Below are positions 19,911 through 29,926 of a DNA stretch of 64,000 nucleotides, in pieces. Source of the stretch: Bacillus spizizenii TU-B-10. GTDB lineage: Bacteria; Bacillota; Bacilli; Bacillales; Bacillaceae. The stretch covers positions 2,336,857 through 2,400,856 of the forward strand of contig NC_016047.1 in NCBI RefSeq assembly GCF_000227465.1, read 5' to 3'. The position numbers and the translations under genes are program-made. The notes beneath the pieces were generated by a model. The model worked only from the letters and a program-made list of their open reading frames with translations. It was not told the DNA's origin and did not search any database. The stretch's first letter is position 1, and every line of letters begins with the position of its first letter.

Positions 19911-21221
19911 TTATTTTCTAGCTCTTGCAAATATTTTGATTGGTGTCCCCTCAAAACCGAACGCATCTCTGATTCGGTTTTCTAAAAAGCGTTCGTACGA
20001 AAAATGCATCAATTCCGGATCGTTTACAAACACAACGAAGCTAGGTGGCTTCACCGACACTTGAGTCGCGTAATAAATCTTTAAGCGAGAACCGTTATGA
20101 GTCGGCGTCGGGTTCATTGCCACAGCATCCATGATGACATCATTTAAGACATTCGTTTGAACTCGAAGTGAATGGTTTTCGCTTGCTTTGATAATCGCAG
20201 GCATCAGCGTATGGATCCGTTTTGTCGTTAAGGCTGACATGAATAGGATTGGCGCATAATCAAGAAATTGAAAATGATCACGGATATTTTCTTCAAATTC
20301 TTTCATCGTGCTTTCATCTTTGTCAACAGCATCCCATTTGTTTACGACGATCACGACGGCCTTACCCGCTTCGTGTGCATAACCGGCGATACGTTTGTCC
20401 TGTTCAATAATGCCTTCTTCGCCATCCAGCACAACCGCAACGACTTCTGAGCGGTCAATTGCTTTCAGCGCGCGCAGCACACTGTACTTTTCAGTCGTTT
20501 CATAGACTTTCCCTTTTTTTCGCATACCGGCAGTATCGACAATGACAAACTCCTGCTGGTTGTACGTAAATGCCGTATCAACAGCATCTCTTGTCGTTCC
20601 TGCCACGTTGCTGACAATGACACGCTCTTCGCCGAGCATCGCATTCACAAGTGAGGATTTTCCGACATTCGGGCGTCCGATCAGGCAAAATTGAATAACT
20701 TCTTCATCATATTTCGTTTCAGGAATGTTTTTAAAATGCTCTGCAACGGCATCAAGTAAATCTCCTAATCCGAGTCCGTGTGTTCCCGAAATTGGATACG
20801 GCTCGCCAAAACCAAGCGAATAAAAATCATAAATATTCGCTCTCATTTCTGTGTTATCCAGTTTATTAACTGCCAAAACAACAGGCTTTTTCGTGCGGTA
20901 CAAAATTTTTGCTACTTCTTCATCAGCAGCTGTTACGCCTTCACGGCCGTTCACCATAAAAATAATGACGTCCGCTTCATCCATGGCGATTTCAGCCTGC
21001 TGGCGAATTTGCGCTAAGAATGGCTCATCACCGATATCAATACCGCCAGTATCAATCAAATTAAAATCATAATTCAGCCATTCAGCCGAGCTGTATATCC
21101 GATCCCTTGTCACACCAGGGGTATCTTCTACTATTGAAATTCTTTCTCCCGCAATCCGATTAAAGATTGTGGATTTTCCTACATTTGGTCTCCCGACAAT
21201 GGCTACGACAGGTTTACCCAT
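19911..21221 (-). CDS. der: Ribosome assembly GTPase Der (EngA)
   Basis: Essential GTPase (436 residues) with two tandem G domains and a C-terminal KH-like domain; it acts in 50S subunit maturation. Both P-loops are seen: [12 protein letters not shown] at 10-21 and [12 protein letters not shown] in the second domain. So are [24 protein letters not shown] and VNKWDAVD. The C-terminal [27 protein letters not shown] is the KH-like part. It starts a two-gene unit with gpsA. Confidence 0.97.
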   Translation of the reverse strand: MGKPVVAIVGRPNVGKSTIFNRIAGERISIVEDTPGVTRDRIYSSAEWLNYDFNLIDTGGIDIGDEPFLAQIRQQAEIAMDEADVIIFMVNGREGVTAADEEVAKILYRTKKPVVLAVNKLDNTEMRANIYDFYSLGFGEPYPISGTHGLGLGDLLDAVAEHFKNIPETKYDEEVIQFCLIGRPNVGKSSLVNAMLGEERVIVSNVAGTTRDAVDTAFTYNQQEFVIVDTAGMRKKGKVYETTEKYSVLRALKAIDRSEVVAVVLDGEEGIIEQDKRIAGYAHEAGKAVVIVVNKWDAVDKDESTMKEFEENIRDHFQFLDYAPILFMSALTTKRIHTLMPAIIKASENHSLRVQTNVLNDVIMDAVAMNPTPTHNGSRLKIYYATQVSVKPPSFVVFVNDPELMHFSYERFLENRIRDAFGFEGTPIKIFARARK

Positions 21222-21302
21222 AGTACCCTTCCTTTCGATCCAGCCGCTTTCATTTTTACATAAATTTTCAACCGGTTATTAAAATCATTTCATTCACTTT
21301 TA

Positions 21303-21331
21303 TGAAAAGAAACCCTTCAGAGGAAGGGCTT
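21303..21331 (-). terminator. Terminator of the yphA-yphB operon
   Basis: Stem AGCCCTTC/GAAGGGTT with a 4-nt loop, followed by TTTCTTTT on the minus strand. It closes the operon that ends at 21375. Confidence 0.7.
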
Positions 21332-21340
21332 AACTCATTT

Positions 21341-21368
21341 ATTATATCAGTTTTTACTGGGATCACAA
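21341..21368 (-). promoter_or_regulatory. Probable der promoter
   Basis: TTGTGA (21368-21363), 16-bp spacer, TATAAT (21346-21341). The predicted start is only a few bases before the hairpin at 21303-21331, so der mRNA would carry that hairpin at its very 5' end. Confidence 0.5.
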
Positions 21369-21374
21369 CTATTC

Positions 21375-21569
21375 TTAGAAATGTTTCACGATCAAATACA
21401 CGTCATCTCCAATTCTATGCGCTATTCCATCAAGGATCGCCTCAAGATTTTTAGCGAAAAGCTCCATCTCCTTTTGGTCATTGCAAAAAAAGACAGGCGC
21501 TCCCCCTGCAGTCCGGTTTCGGTTCGTCGTGATCACAGACAAAATCACTTTCGTGAGAGATTCGCTCAT
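21375..21569 (-). CDS. Small partner of the YIEGIA protein (64 aa)
   Basis: A 64-residue soluble protein with no signal or membrane segment. Its ATG overlaps the yphB stop as ATGA, so the two are translationally coupled. Current automated annotation calls such proteins the capping complex subunit for YIEGIA; I am unsure of the B. subtilis name (perhaps ypzH). The content VILSVITTNRNRTAGGAPVF followed by acidic helices is not a fold I can assign. The assignment rests on gene order and coupling. Confidence 0.75.
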   Translation of the reverse strand: MSESLTKVILSVITTNRNRTAGGAPVFFCNDQKEMELFAKNLEAILDGIAHRIGDDVYLIVKHF

Positions 21570-22459
21570 CCTATCACCTTATCCTGGTTCTTGATAAATT
21601 CTGTCGGCATTCTGATCGCGTTTTCCAAGGTTGGAACATTGCTGATGATCTGAACAGCCGTTTCGGGGTGGTTAATTTGCGGCAGAACAAAGACTGCTAC
21701 TCTCCCGTCATTTAAATCACGTTTTGCAATGGGTGTCAGAGACGGCTCGCCTGAATCCCGATAAACCCCGAGCACATTGGAAACATCAAATAAAATCGCC
21801 TGACGCTGCCCTAAGTTGGCAATCGTCGCTGCTGAATTAAAGTTTTTTGGCGTTAAAATAAAGCCCATGCCATGCTTTAAAATCAGCTCTTGTTTCTCCG
21901 GAAGTCCGATATTCATCATATAAATATTATCAACAAACAGTCCCGGACCGTCAAAGTGAGGTTTTATGTACTCGATGTCGACAATATCCTTCAACACACT
22001 GCCCGACATAAATTTCATTGCCAGCAAAAAACAAACAACAGCCGCTAAGACTGCAGCCCATATGGATAAAAACACATACGCAGAGGTTGTTAAAAGCGCT
22101 GTAAAGATTACGATATAATTTCTGCTTTCAAACGCAATGGCAATTCCCTCAATATATGTGCTTCCCCTTGAGACAAGTTCATATGAATCCATTTGCGTCA
22201 GTGTGTTCCGCTCCATGTTTCGGACATCTCTAAATTGTGTCGCTGCCAACGTTAAAAATGTGATGGCCGTAAATTCCTCCTGCAAAAGCGCCGGCATAAT
22301 AATTGCCCCTAAACCAGCCGCTATCAGCCCTAGTGCAATGTGAATCACTTTCCCATGAACATAGGTCGGATACTGGCGGTAATCCGTTTTGAGCATATAA
22401 AGCCTTGTCGCGACGCCGGCAATGACCCCAGCAATAATCGGATAGATGTAATCACTCAT
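21566..22459 (-). CDS. yphB: YIEGIA-family membrane protein YphB
   Basis: 297 residues, with two to four hydrophobic segments in the first half (about 6-24, 39-60 and a pair at about 112-145) and a soluble C-terminal domain. The family motif YIEGIA is at 102-107, at a membrane border. I chose the ATG at 22459, which overlaps the yphA stop as ATGA; the longer frame reads back into yphA without support. It belongs to a spore-former-specific family of unknown biochemical role, probably a spore envelope protein. It is flanked by the membrane protein YphA and a small soluble partner. Confidence 0.85.
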   Translation of the reverse strand: MSDYIYPIIAGVIAGVATRLYMLKTDYRQYPTYVHGKVIHIALGLIAAGLGAIIMPALLQEEFTAITFLTLAATQFRDVRNMERNTLTQMDSYELVSRGSTYIEGIAIAFESRNYIVIFTALLTTSAYVFLSIWAAVLAAVVCFLLAMKFMSGSVLKDIVDIEYIKPHFDGPGLFVDNIYMMNIGLPEKQELILKHGMGFILTPKNFNSAATIANLGQRQAILFDVSNVLGVYRDSGEPSLTPIAKRDLNDGRVAVFVLPQINHPETAVQIISNVPTLENAIRMPTEFIKNQDKVIG

Positions 22460-23055
22460 GACATTTTGGTAGCTCCTTTGTTTGATCTTTTGCTTTTTTG
22501 ACCAATCTGGCTTGCGAGCTGTTCGTATTTGGATATGCCAAACAGCAATATCATGCCTGCAGAACAAGCATTCAGCCATTGAAAGCCGCCGACAGCCAAA
22601 GTCCCGGCCAACTTTTGAATCACAAATGAATACACCAGTTCGCCTTGGCACATCCCTAAGACAAATAAGGCAAGCTGCTTCTCGAAATTCCTTTCAACCG
22701 AAGCTGTCAAAAGCACTATTAATATAACGGCCGCCCACTCAGGTTTTATGATGAACCAAACCGGATCATATAATGCAAAAAGATAAACAAACGCATACCC
22801 GCCAACAAGCGTCAGAAAGACCATGAGATAACGAAAACGATACATTCCCAAATACCCGGCATAGACACACCCGCAGACGAAAAACATCATATAAGCAGCA
22901 TTTAGGGTAAAATATAAAGTGATGTCATGTATGCTTAAAATAATATTAGTCAAAATAAAGACAGAGACGGCAAATCGTCTTTTCGTCTTTTCAAAAATAA
23001 AGGTTGTCAGGACCCACAAAAACCACATTGACCAATAGTAATAAAATTGTTCCAT
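22456..23055 (-). CDS. yphA: Polytopic membrane protein YphA
   Basis: 199 residues with about six hydrophobic helices (for example 8-22, 28-50, 76-93, 103-123), and a basic, lysine-rich C-terminal tail. No catalytic motif is evident. I chose the ATG at 23055 behind GGAGGAAG; 17 upstream in-frame codons include this site. First gene of a three-gene coupled operon with yphB and the 64-residue protein. Function unknown; it is shared among spore-forming Bacilli as far as I recall. Confidence 0.85.
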   Translation of the reverse strand: MEQFYYYWSMWFLWVLTTFIFEKTKRRFAVSVFILTNIILSIHDITLYFTLNAAYMMFFVCGCVYAGYLGMYRFRYLMVFLTLVGGYAFVYLFALYDPVWFIIKPEWAAVILIVLLTASVERNFEKQLALFVLGMCQGELVYSFVIQKLAGTLAVGGFQWLNACSAGMILLFGISKYEQLASQIGQKSKRSNKGATKMS

Positions 23056-23065
23056 TTTGCTTCCT

Positions 23066-23082
23066 CCATACTCCCAGTATGG
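23066..23082 (-). promoter_or_regulatory. Hairpin overlapping the yphA ribosome site
   Basis: Perfect 7-bp inverted repeat with a 3-base loop (CCATACT, ggg, AGTATGG in the transcript). Its last two bases are the first Gs of the yphA GGAGG site, so folding could limit ribosome access. Confidence 0.45.
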
Positions 23083-23132
23083 AGCCCAAGCGCATTTTTT
23101 AAACAATCCATCTCACATAAAGGAGCATGATC

Positions 23133-23264
23133 ATGGGAAAAGACAGACAGGAGAAAAAACTCAAAGCTTCGGGCAGAGTCGAATCAGACCGCGACCAGTC
23201 CATTCACTATGACGGAGCGACAAGCCTTGAACAAAACGGAAGATTTAAAAAGAGAAAATCATAA
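23133..23264 (+). CDS. ypzI: YpzI family small protein
   Basis: A 43-residue, very hydrophilic protein beginning MGKDRQEKKLKASGRVESDR and ending in a basic RFKKRKS tail. The start at 23133 is preceded by AAAGGAG at eight bases; a second in-frame ATG six bases upstream is too close to that site. It matches the conserved YpzI family of spore-forming Bacillus, at its usual place between yphA and fni. Divergent from yphA with only 77 bp between them. The charge and size recall small spore proteins, but function is unknown. Confidence 0.85.
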   Translation: MGKDRQEKKLKASGRVESDRDQSIHYDGATSLEQNGRFKKRKS

Positions 23265-23267
23265 TAC

Positions 23268-23302
23268 AAAAAGCCCAAAACTCATTAGGTTTTGGGCTTT
23301 TA
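23268..23302. terminator. Bidirectional terminator between ypzI and fni
   Basis: Perfect 13-bp stem (23269-23281 with 23289-23301) with A- and U-rich ends on both sides. It serves ypzI (plus) and fni (minus), which converge here. Confidence 0.9.
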
Positions 23303-23306
23303 TCAT

Positions 23307-24368
<1,062 letters not shown>

Positions 24369-25517
24369 TTATTTTAGTTTATTCAGCTTATCTCCGATCA
24401 AGTCTCCAAGCTGGAAGCCAGTGCTTGTTTCTTCCTTCGCCTGATATTGACGGTAATCCTCTTGATCGGCTTTAGGTGCTTCTTCAAGTTCACGCATGCT
24501 TAATGAAATGCGCTCCTCATTTTCATTCACATCAAGAACCTTCACTTTTACAGTCTGTCCTTCTTCAAGGACTTCATGCGGCGTGCCGATGTGTTTATTG
24601 GAAATTTGAGAAATATGAACGAGACCTTCAACACCTGGAAGGATTTCAACAAAGGCACCGAAGCTGACAAGACGCTGTACAGTTCCTTCAAGCACATCAC
24701 CAGACTTCACTTTCTCGCCGATTTGGCTCCACGGTCCAGGCAATGTATCTTTGATGGATAAAGAAATACGTTCATTATCACGGTCTACAGATAATACTTT
24801 CACTTTTACTTCTTGTCCCTCTTCAACAACATCAGACGGCTTCTCTACATGGGAGTGGGAAAGCTGTGAAATGTGTACAAGTCCGTCGATACCGCCGATA
24901 TCAACAAATGCGCCAAAATCAGTCAGGCGCTGCACTTTGCCATCAAGTACACTTCCAACTTCAAGAGACTGAAGAAGTTCTTGTTTTTTATTCGCTTGTT
25001 CACTTTCAACAACTGCACGGTGTGAAAGGATGACGCGGTTTTTGTCACGGTCAAGCTCTACAACGAGCAGAGACAGTGTTTTCCCTTTATAGTCAGTGAA
25101 ATCTTCAACGAAATGCGCTTCAACAAGTGATGCCGGAATAAAACCGCGAACGCCGATATCAACGACAAGACCGCCTTTCACGACATCTTTCACTTCAGCT
25201 TCAAACACTTCTTTTGTTTCAAATTTTTTCTCAAGGTCTTCCCAAGCGCGGTCTGCATCAACAGCACGTTTAGATAAAATCAAAGCATCGTCTTCCACTT
25301 TTGTTACTTTCAGGTCAAGCTCGTCGTCTACTTTAACAACATCCGATGCTTTCTCTACATGAAGACTTGATAATTCACTGATTGGAATAATGCCGGACTG
25401 TTTGACATTGATAATTTCAACATCCACATGTTTGTCCTCTACCTTTGTCACAATCCCTTTAACTACATCTCCAACCTCTGGCACTTGAACATCAATTTGA
25501 TTCATTTCCTCTGTCAT
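24369..25517 (-). CDS. ypfD: S1-domain RNA-binding protein YpfD (RpsA homologue)
   Basis: 382 residues with four S1 RNA-binding repeats at about 14-82, 100-167, 186-254 and 271-340; the last two are the most canonical ([39 protein letters not shown]). Bacilli lack the six-repeat ribosomal S1 of enterics and carry this shorter relative; it is not needed for general translation in B. subtilis. The start [14 protein letters not shown] follows AAGGAGG. It lies between cmk and fni, matching the cmk-rpsA pairing in many bacteria. Confidence 0.92.
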   Translation of the reverse strand: MTEEMNQIDVQVPEVGDVVKGIVTKVEDKHVDVEIINVKQSGIIPISELSSLHVEKASDVVKVDDELDLKVTKVEDDALILSKRAVDADRAWEDLEKKFETKEVFEAEVKDVVKGGLVVDIGVRGFIPASLVEAHFVEDFTDYKGKTLSLLVVELDRDKNRVILSHRAVVESEQANKKQELLQSLEVGSVLDGKVQRLTDFGAFVDIGGIDGLVHISQLSHSHVEKPSDVVEEGQEVKVKVLSVDRDNERISLSIKDTLPGPWSQIGEKVKSGDVLEGTVQRLVSFGAFVEILPGVEGLVHISQISNKHIGTPHEVLEEGQTVKVKVLDVNENEERISLSMRELEEAPKADQEDYRQYQAKEETSTGFQLGDLIGDKLNKLK

Positions 25518-25655
25518 TTGAATAACCTCCTTGGTCCAAACCTACACAGCTTAATTAAAACGGTTTGAAAGCTGAACATATAAACATGCCCGCTTTTTAG
25601 CCGAATATGTATTAAAGAATCATCCAAAAAAGTTTTTTGAATGATCAATAAAAAG

Positions 25656-25682
25656 TTTTATTAGTATTAACTTCTAATAAAA
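25656..25682 (-). repeat. Perfect inverted repeat in the ypfD leader
   Basis: Arms TTTTATTAG (25656-25664) and CTAATAAAA (25674-25682), nine perfect base pairs with a 9-base loop. A TTGACA element on the minus strand (25697-25692) lies ten bases upstream, but no -10 fits at the usual spacing. The rest of the 234-bp gap is AT-rich and shows a second A-run/T-run palindrome at 25625-25639. Confidence 0.5.
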
Positions 25683-25729
25683 GGACAGGTTTGTCAAGCA
25701 ATAACATTCTTTCTTTGTTGAAAAATTCA

Positions 25730-25752
25730 AAAAAAGTGGCATTTGCCATAAT
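25730..25752 (-). terminator. Weak terminator after cmk
   Basis: Directly past the cmk stop the transcript reads TGGCAAATGCCA, a 4-bp stem, then seven Us. The stem is short, so partial read-through into ypfD is likely. Confidence 0.4.
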
Positions 25753-26426
25753 CAGCGGGACTTTTGTTCCACCGCCTCGAGGATTTTATCAGCTACCTCT
25801 TGAATAGAAAGGGAGGTCGTGTCGATTTCAAGAGCGTCCTCTGCTTTGCGCAGCGGAGATACTTCACGCTCTGAATCAAGCTTATCTCTTCTTGCAATTT
25901 CCTCGATCAATGTTTCATAGTTGACATCGTAGCCTTTTTTCACATTCTCTTCATAACGGCGTTTCGCTCTCTCTTCAACAGATGCCAAAAGAAAAATTTT
26001 CACTTCTGCATTCGGCAGCACGTGAGTCCCGATATCACGTCCATCCATAACGACGCCGCCTTTTTCCCCAAGCTGCTGCTGGCGTTTCACCATTTCTTCT
26101 CTAACGCTTCTGTGCTTGGCCGCAATTGAAACTTGGTTGCTGACTTCGTCTGTTCTGATCGCCTCAGTTACATCGGTGCCGTTAACGAGCACTTTTTGTC
26201 CTTCTTTTGCTGTAATCAGTTCAATGTCTGTCCGCTTTAGCAGCTCAGCCAATTTTTCTTCATTTGTCAGATCAACGTTTTCTTGTAAAGCCGCGTACGT
26301 TATCGCCCGATACATCGCTCCTGTATCAATATATATGTACGATTTTTTCTCAGCCACAATTTTGGCAACGGTGCTTTTCCCCGCAGCTGCCGGGCCGTCA
26401 ATTGCAATCGATAATTTCTTGTCCAT
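25752..26426 (-). CDS. cmk: Cytidylate kinase Cmk
   Basis: Phosphorylates CMP and dCMP with ATP; 224 residues from the ATG at 26426 behind AAGGAGAGG. The P-loop GPAAAGKST lies at 10-18. [29 protein letters not shown] and the lid-region arginines ([18 protein letters not shown]) are typical. Fourteen extra upstream codons have no support. Its stop is followed by a weak terminator and then the ypfD leader. Confidence 0.96.
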   Translation of the reverse strand: MDKKLSIAIDGPAAAGKSTVAKIVAEKKSYIYIDTGAMYRAITYAALQENVDLTNEEKLAELLKRTDIELITAKEGQKVLVNGTDVTEAIRTDEVSNQVSIAAKHRSVREEMVKRQQQLGEKGGVVMDGRDIGTHVLPNAEVKIFLLASVEERAKRRYEENVKKGYDVNYETLIEEIARRDKLDSEREVSPLRKAEDALEIDTTSLSIQEVADKILEAVEQKSR

Positions 26427-26504
26427 AATTCCTCTCCTTGCTCTTTTCTCCTCTATGGATTGTATCACGAACTTTATGAAAAAGGGTGAAAAATTGATGA
26501 ATAA

Positions 26505-26681
26505 TTAATGTTTGAAGGTTTCAATCCTATTGTTCTCCTCCATTTTATCCACCCCTTCATATTGAATCACTTTTGATACATAAGGTTCAATATGCTGATA
26601 GTGAAAAAGAATCTGGACACCAAGTAAAATGATGACCTGAATGAACAATAATTTAATCAGCAGCCGTTCAAATGTTTTCAT
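26505..26681 (-). CDS. ypfB: Small membrane protein YpfB
   Basis: Fifty-eight residues, starting MKTFERLLIKLLFIQVIILL, with one hydrophobic helix (about 7-26) and a hydrophilic C-terminus. The start at 26681 follows GGAGGTG at a good distance. It lies between motI and cmk at the position of B. subtilis ypfB, and the sequence fits my memory of that protein. Likely a single-pass membrane protein; function unknown. Confidence 0.85.
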   Translation of the reverse strand: MKTFERLLIKLLFIQVIILLGVQILFHYQHIEPYVSKVIQYEGVDKMEENNRIETFKH

Positions 26682-26725
26682 CGGAGCACCTCCATCACAA
26701 ATAGTATGGAAGTGTTTGCCGATGT

Positions 26726-27379
26726 TTATTCCATCCTTGCCTTTCTTCTCTTATTTAACTGGCGCCGGATGCAATATTGAAGCAGAAACTGCTGGTCACT
26801 TGCTGCGATTCCTGTATACTCAAGGGTCATTTTACGTTTCCCTGATTTCAGGTCATCAAAAATTCGTCTGACAACGGCTTCTGTTTCTATTTGACGTGTG
26901 TTCTCCTCTTCAGAAAGACTGATAATAAGTCGCAATGATTCCCCGGATTGAAGAGAACGGCCTTCAGCTAAAATTACGGCGATGCCGCCTGCGCTGATGT
27001 TATAGGAAAGTGTGCAGAACTCTTCTTTATTTGGCGGCTGAATTAGCACATCCAATACCGCATCAGTTCTTACATACTGGCGGCGCTGGATTCGTTTCAT
27101 TTTTTCACTGGGAGGCATTTCAAGACAGATCATTTGAAGTTTTTCCTTCACTTTACCTTTTATACGGCTTGTAAAACGGTAAGGAACTTCATCTTTGCCC
27201 ACAAACTCTACCGTTACTTCCATATCGTTATGTAAAATCACAGTTCGCCCTGTAACTACATCAACCGGATATGCTATCAAAAGCTCATTGTTTTCGATGC
27301 TGACTGCCTTGCTCTTTGCTTTTTTTAATTCATTTTCTTCTATATATTCTAAAAGTACATTTTCTCCAATCCCTATCAT
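26726..27379 (-). CDS. motI: Cyclic di-GMP receptor MotI (YpfA), PilZ domain
   Basis: 217 residues: an N-terminal YcgR-like domain (about 5-90) followed by a PilZ domain. Both c-di-GMP motifs are intact: RxxxR at R100 to R104 and NISAGG at 127-132. With c-di-GMP bound, MotI acts on the flagellar stator MotA and inhibits motility in B. subtilis. I chose the ATG at 27379; a GTG nine bases upstream overlaps the likely ribosome site. It precedes ypfB and follows ypeB. Confidence 0.93.
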   Translation of the reverse strand: MIGIGENVLLEYIEENELKKAKSKAVSIENNELLIAYPVDVVTGRTVILHNDMEVTVEFVGKDEVPYRFTSRIKGKVKEKLQMICLEMPPSEKMKRIQRRQYVRTDAVLDVLIQPPNKEEFCTLSYNISAGGIAVILAEGRSLQSGESLRLIISLSEEENTRQIETEAVVRRIFDDLKSGKRKMTLEYTGIAASDQQFLLQYCIRRQLNKRRKARME

Positions 27380-27433
27380 TGACTTCACTCTTTCGTATTC
27401 AATATACTCGCTTTTTTATTAAAGCACGTAATG

Positions 27434-27463
27434 AAAAAAAGGAAAAGACATTTAGTCCTTTCC
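27434..27463 (-). terminator. ypeB terminator
   Basis: Nine-bp stem (27455-27463 with 27441-27449, one G-U pair), 5-nt loop, seven Us. It lies 10 bp past the ypeB stop. Confidence 0.85.
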
Positions 27464-27472
27464 TCCTGTTTT

Positions 27473-28825
27473 TTATAGGTCTTTATATATAGGTTCTGCA
27501 TTTTTTAGTTTTTCAACCTTTTCTTCTGATCCGTCCTTGGCATTTATATACATTCTAAATGTGTCATTTTCAATTGTTCCGAGCATTTCATAGCATAATA
27601 CTTCTTGGCCGAGTTCATTTGTAATCAAAGCAAGCCTTGTTTCTCTCACTTGTACATTTTTATTTAATTTAGATTTTGCTTCTGCTTCAGTAATAGCCGG
27701 CTTTGGTATATCTCTTTTTCTATGGGCTGTTAGGAAGTCTCTTGCTGAAAACCCGACAACTTCACCGTCATCCAAGGCCACTTTCATACGAATCGCTTCC
27801 GGGTACATCCGGACTTTATTTTCAACAGGAACATATGAAAATACGCCGATTTTATCATATTGGGCACTTTCATCAATTTCCAAATCTTCTGTCTCATAAC
27901 CGTTTTTCTTTAAAAAAGCGAGTGCACGGTTCGATCCGTCATTCAAACTGATTTTCTGATCTTTCACTTCTCTGTTTTGAATTAAATATACCGGATGCCC
28001 GCCCTTTTTCGTAATATCCATATAAATCGCTGCTTTATGGTCTGGGTCTTTCATGCTGATGCTATAAACGTCGCGATTTGTTTTTTTCCCGCTCTTTACT
28101 ACTTTAATGGAATAATTATTATCCGGGGCAAAGCGCTCAGCAATTTGTTTTGCTTCCTGTTCGGAAATTTCTTTTCCCTTCAGATGGTCGAAGCCTTTCT
28201 CTTCTTTTTTTGTGCTGGTGAAACTCGGGCCAAGATCTGTTCCCGTGGAGAATGCACCAACATTCTTTTCAACAGTTTTAAAGCTGTTGATAATCGTATT
28301 ATCACTTTGTTTTTCATCAGAAGCCAGCGCCATCTCCACGTCCATCCAGCGAAGGTTTTTGCTCATGACAAGGTGCTGAACATGACGCAGTTCATTTTGT
28401 ATATCTTCGGACTGCTGATATAGTTTATTTAGTGATGTATACTCGTTTTTATCAAGCGGCTTTTGGTCTAAATCTCTGACTGACGTTTTATAACTGAAAT
28501 CCCCGATCTTTGATAATAGCTCTTCTGTTTTGTTAAACGGCATTAATGTAAGCGGCAGCTGGCTGACGCTATTATGAGCTTCAGATGTAATCCTCCACAC
28601 ATCTATCAATGCAGGTGATAGTGATTTTTGGCTGTTCATGGCAAGTGTTGTTCCGATTTTATCATGAAGCTGATCCATCTGATAGGTAAGTTCATGAAAC
28701 GCCCGCTGATAGTTATTTTCAGCATGAAGAAGAACTGCGTCTTTTTCCTGGTGCTCTTTGTATCCCCAGTAGCCTGTACCGACTATTGCAATACCAAGCA
28801 GGGCGATTAAAATTCCTCTGATCAT
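27473..28825 (-). CDS. ypeB: Spore cortex-lytic enzyme partner YpeB
   Basis: 450-residue protein with one N-terminal transmembrane helix (about 4-22), a helical N-domain and C-terminal PepSY-type repeats (about 215-430). It is made in the forespore and is needed for SleB to be stably kept in the dormant spore; the two protect each other from proteolysis. It lies 35 bp after sleB in the same operon and has its own terminator. Confidence 0.94.
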   Translation of the reverse strand: MIRGILIALLGIAIVGTGYWGYKEHQEKDAVLLHAENNYQRAFHELTYQMDQLHDKIGTTLAMNSQKSLSPALIDVWRITSEAHNSVSQLPLTLMPFNKTEELLSKIGDFSYKTSVRDLDQKPLDKNEYTSLNKLYQQSEDIQNELRHVQHLVMSKNLRWMDVEMALASDEKQSDNTIINSFKTVEKNVGAFSTGTDLGPSFTSTKKEEKGFDHLKGKEISEQEAKQIAERFAPDNNYSIKVVKSGKKTNRDVYSISMKDPDHKAAIYMDITKKGGHPVYLIQNREVKDQKISLNDGSNRALAFLKKNGYETEDLEIDESAQYDKIGVFSYVPVENKVRMYPEAIRMKVALDDGEVVGFSARDFLTAHRKRDIPKPAITEAEAKSKLNKNVQVRETRLALITNELGQEVLCYEMLGTIENDTFRMYINAKDGSEEKVEKLKNAEPIYKDL

Positions 28826-28860
28826 TTATCACACCTCTTTTTATGCTTTCTCATGTCCTG

Positions 28861-29772
28861 CTACTCACAGAAAATGTGTTTACCGATTCTTTTAATCTGC
28901 GGACGTCCCCAAATCCAAGCACTTGTAGCCGTATCCGGGTTAAAGTAGTACAGCGCTTCCTCTGATGGGTCCCATCCATTGATGGCATCCAGCACTGCTT
29001 CTCTGGCCGTTTCATTCGGCTGCATGTAAATTTGACCGTCGGCTACTGCTGTGAAGGCTAGCGGCTCAAAAATAACCCCCGCTACAGAATTCGGAAATAA
29101 TGGGCTGTTCAATCGGTTCAAAATGACTGCTGCAATGGCAACCTGTCCCTCGTACGGCTCGCCCCGGGCTTCACCATAAACTGCCTGAGAAAGGAGCCTG
29201 ATATCATTGTTGGAAAATCCGCCAGGCATGTTAGCTGCGACCGCATCCTGTTTTCTTGCTTTTGCAGGTGTATTGTTTTGCTGTTTATTCGCTTTAGGCT
29301 GCTGCGTTGTTTTTTGCGCAGGCTGTTTCTGCCGCGCTTCTGCTTGTTGTCTTGCCTTTTGTGTTGCAGCTTTTGATGGTTTCGTCTGGTATTTCAGCGG
29401 AATTTTTCCGTAATGCGTAAAGGTATTCCCTTTATTAAGCTGTTCCATGACATATTCACGATAGTATTTAGATTTAGATATTAAGGTTTGCTTTGTTTTA
29501 GCCCCGACAAGGCCGTCAACCTCTTTTAACCCGAATTGATCCTGAAAGTTTCGAACTGCCCAGTACGTTCCCCATCCATAAACCCCGTCAATTTTTCCGT
29601 TGTAGTATCCGTTGTACTGAAGGCGCGCCTGGAGTTCGACCACATCATCCCCTGTTGCCCCTCTTTGAATGACCTGATTCGAAAAGGCAGAGATGGTTTC
29701 AGTATTGATAAACGTCGTGATTGTAAAGGAAAAAAGGATGAGACATGCCATAATCGATCCTTTGGACTTCAT
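28861..29772 (-). CDS. sleB: Spore cortex-lytic enzyme SleB
   Basis: Germination-specific lytic transglycosylase, 303 residues. It has a signal peptide (about 1-30), a peptidoglycan-binding domain (about 35-95), a K/Q/A-rich linker (about 130-180) and a Hydrolase_2 catalytic domain (about 188-303) with AVYGEARGEPYEGQVA, including the catalytic Glu. The linker is two residues shorter than in strain 168 as I recall it. It hydrolyses cortex containing muramic lactam. First gene of the sleB-ypeB operon. Confidence 0.95.
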   Translation of the reverse strand: MKSKGSIMACLILFSFTITTFINTETISAFSNQVIQRGATGDDVVELQARLQYNGYYNGKIDGVYGWGTYWAVRNFQDQFGLKEVDGLVGAKTKQTLISKSKYYREYVMEQLNKGNTFTHYGKIPLKYQTKPSKAATQKARQQAEARQKQPAQKTTQQPKANKQQNNTPAKARKQDAVAANMPGGFSNNDIRLLSQAVYGEARGEPYEGQVAIAAVILNRLNSPLFPNSVAGVIFEPLAFTAVADGQIYMQPNETAREAVLDAINGWDPSEEALYYFNPDTATSAWIWGRPQIKRIGKHIFCE

Positions 29773-29811
29773 CTTTTCAAGCCTCCTACAGCAAATTTTT
29801 AAGTGTAATCG

Positions 29812-29841
29812 TATTTTCTGTAACGAGGTTATTTTTATACA
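29812..29841 (-). promoter_or_regulatory. Possible sleB sigma-G promoter
   Basis: TGTATA (29841-29836), 17-bp spacer, GAAAATA (29818-29812). The -35 fits the sigma-G pattern TGHATR well and the -10 fits CATAMTA at five of seven. sleB-ypeB is known to be forespore-expressed. Confidence 0.5.
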
Positions 29842-29895
29842 CTCTTTCCTTGTTATCCCTCAGAACATAATATCTGTTTTGATAAATCAACACAC

Positions 29896-29926
29896 ACAAA
29901 AAAGCCGCACGGTTGCTGTGCGGCTT
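29896..29926 (-). terminator. prsW terminator
   Basis: Nine-bp GC-rich stem (29918-29926 with 29902-29910), 7-nt loop and U-run, directly after the prsW stop. Confidence 0.9.
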
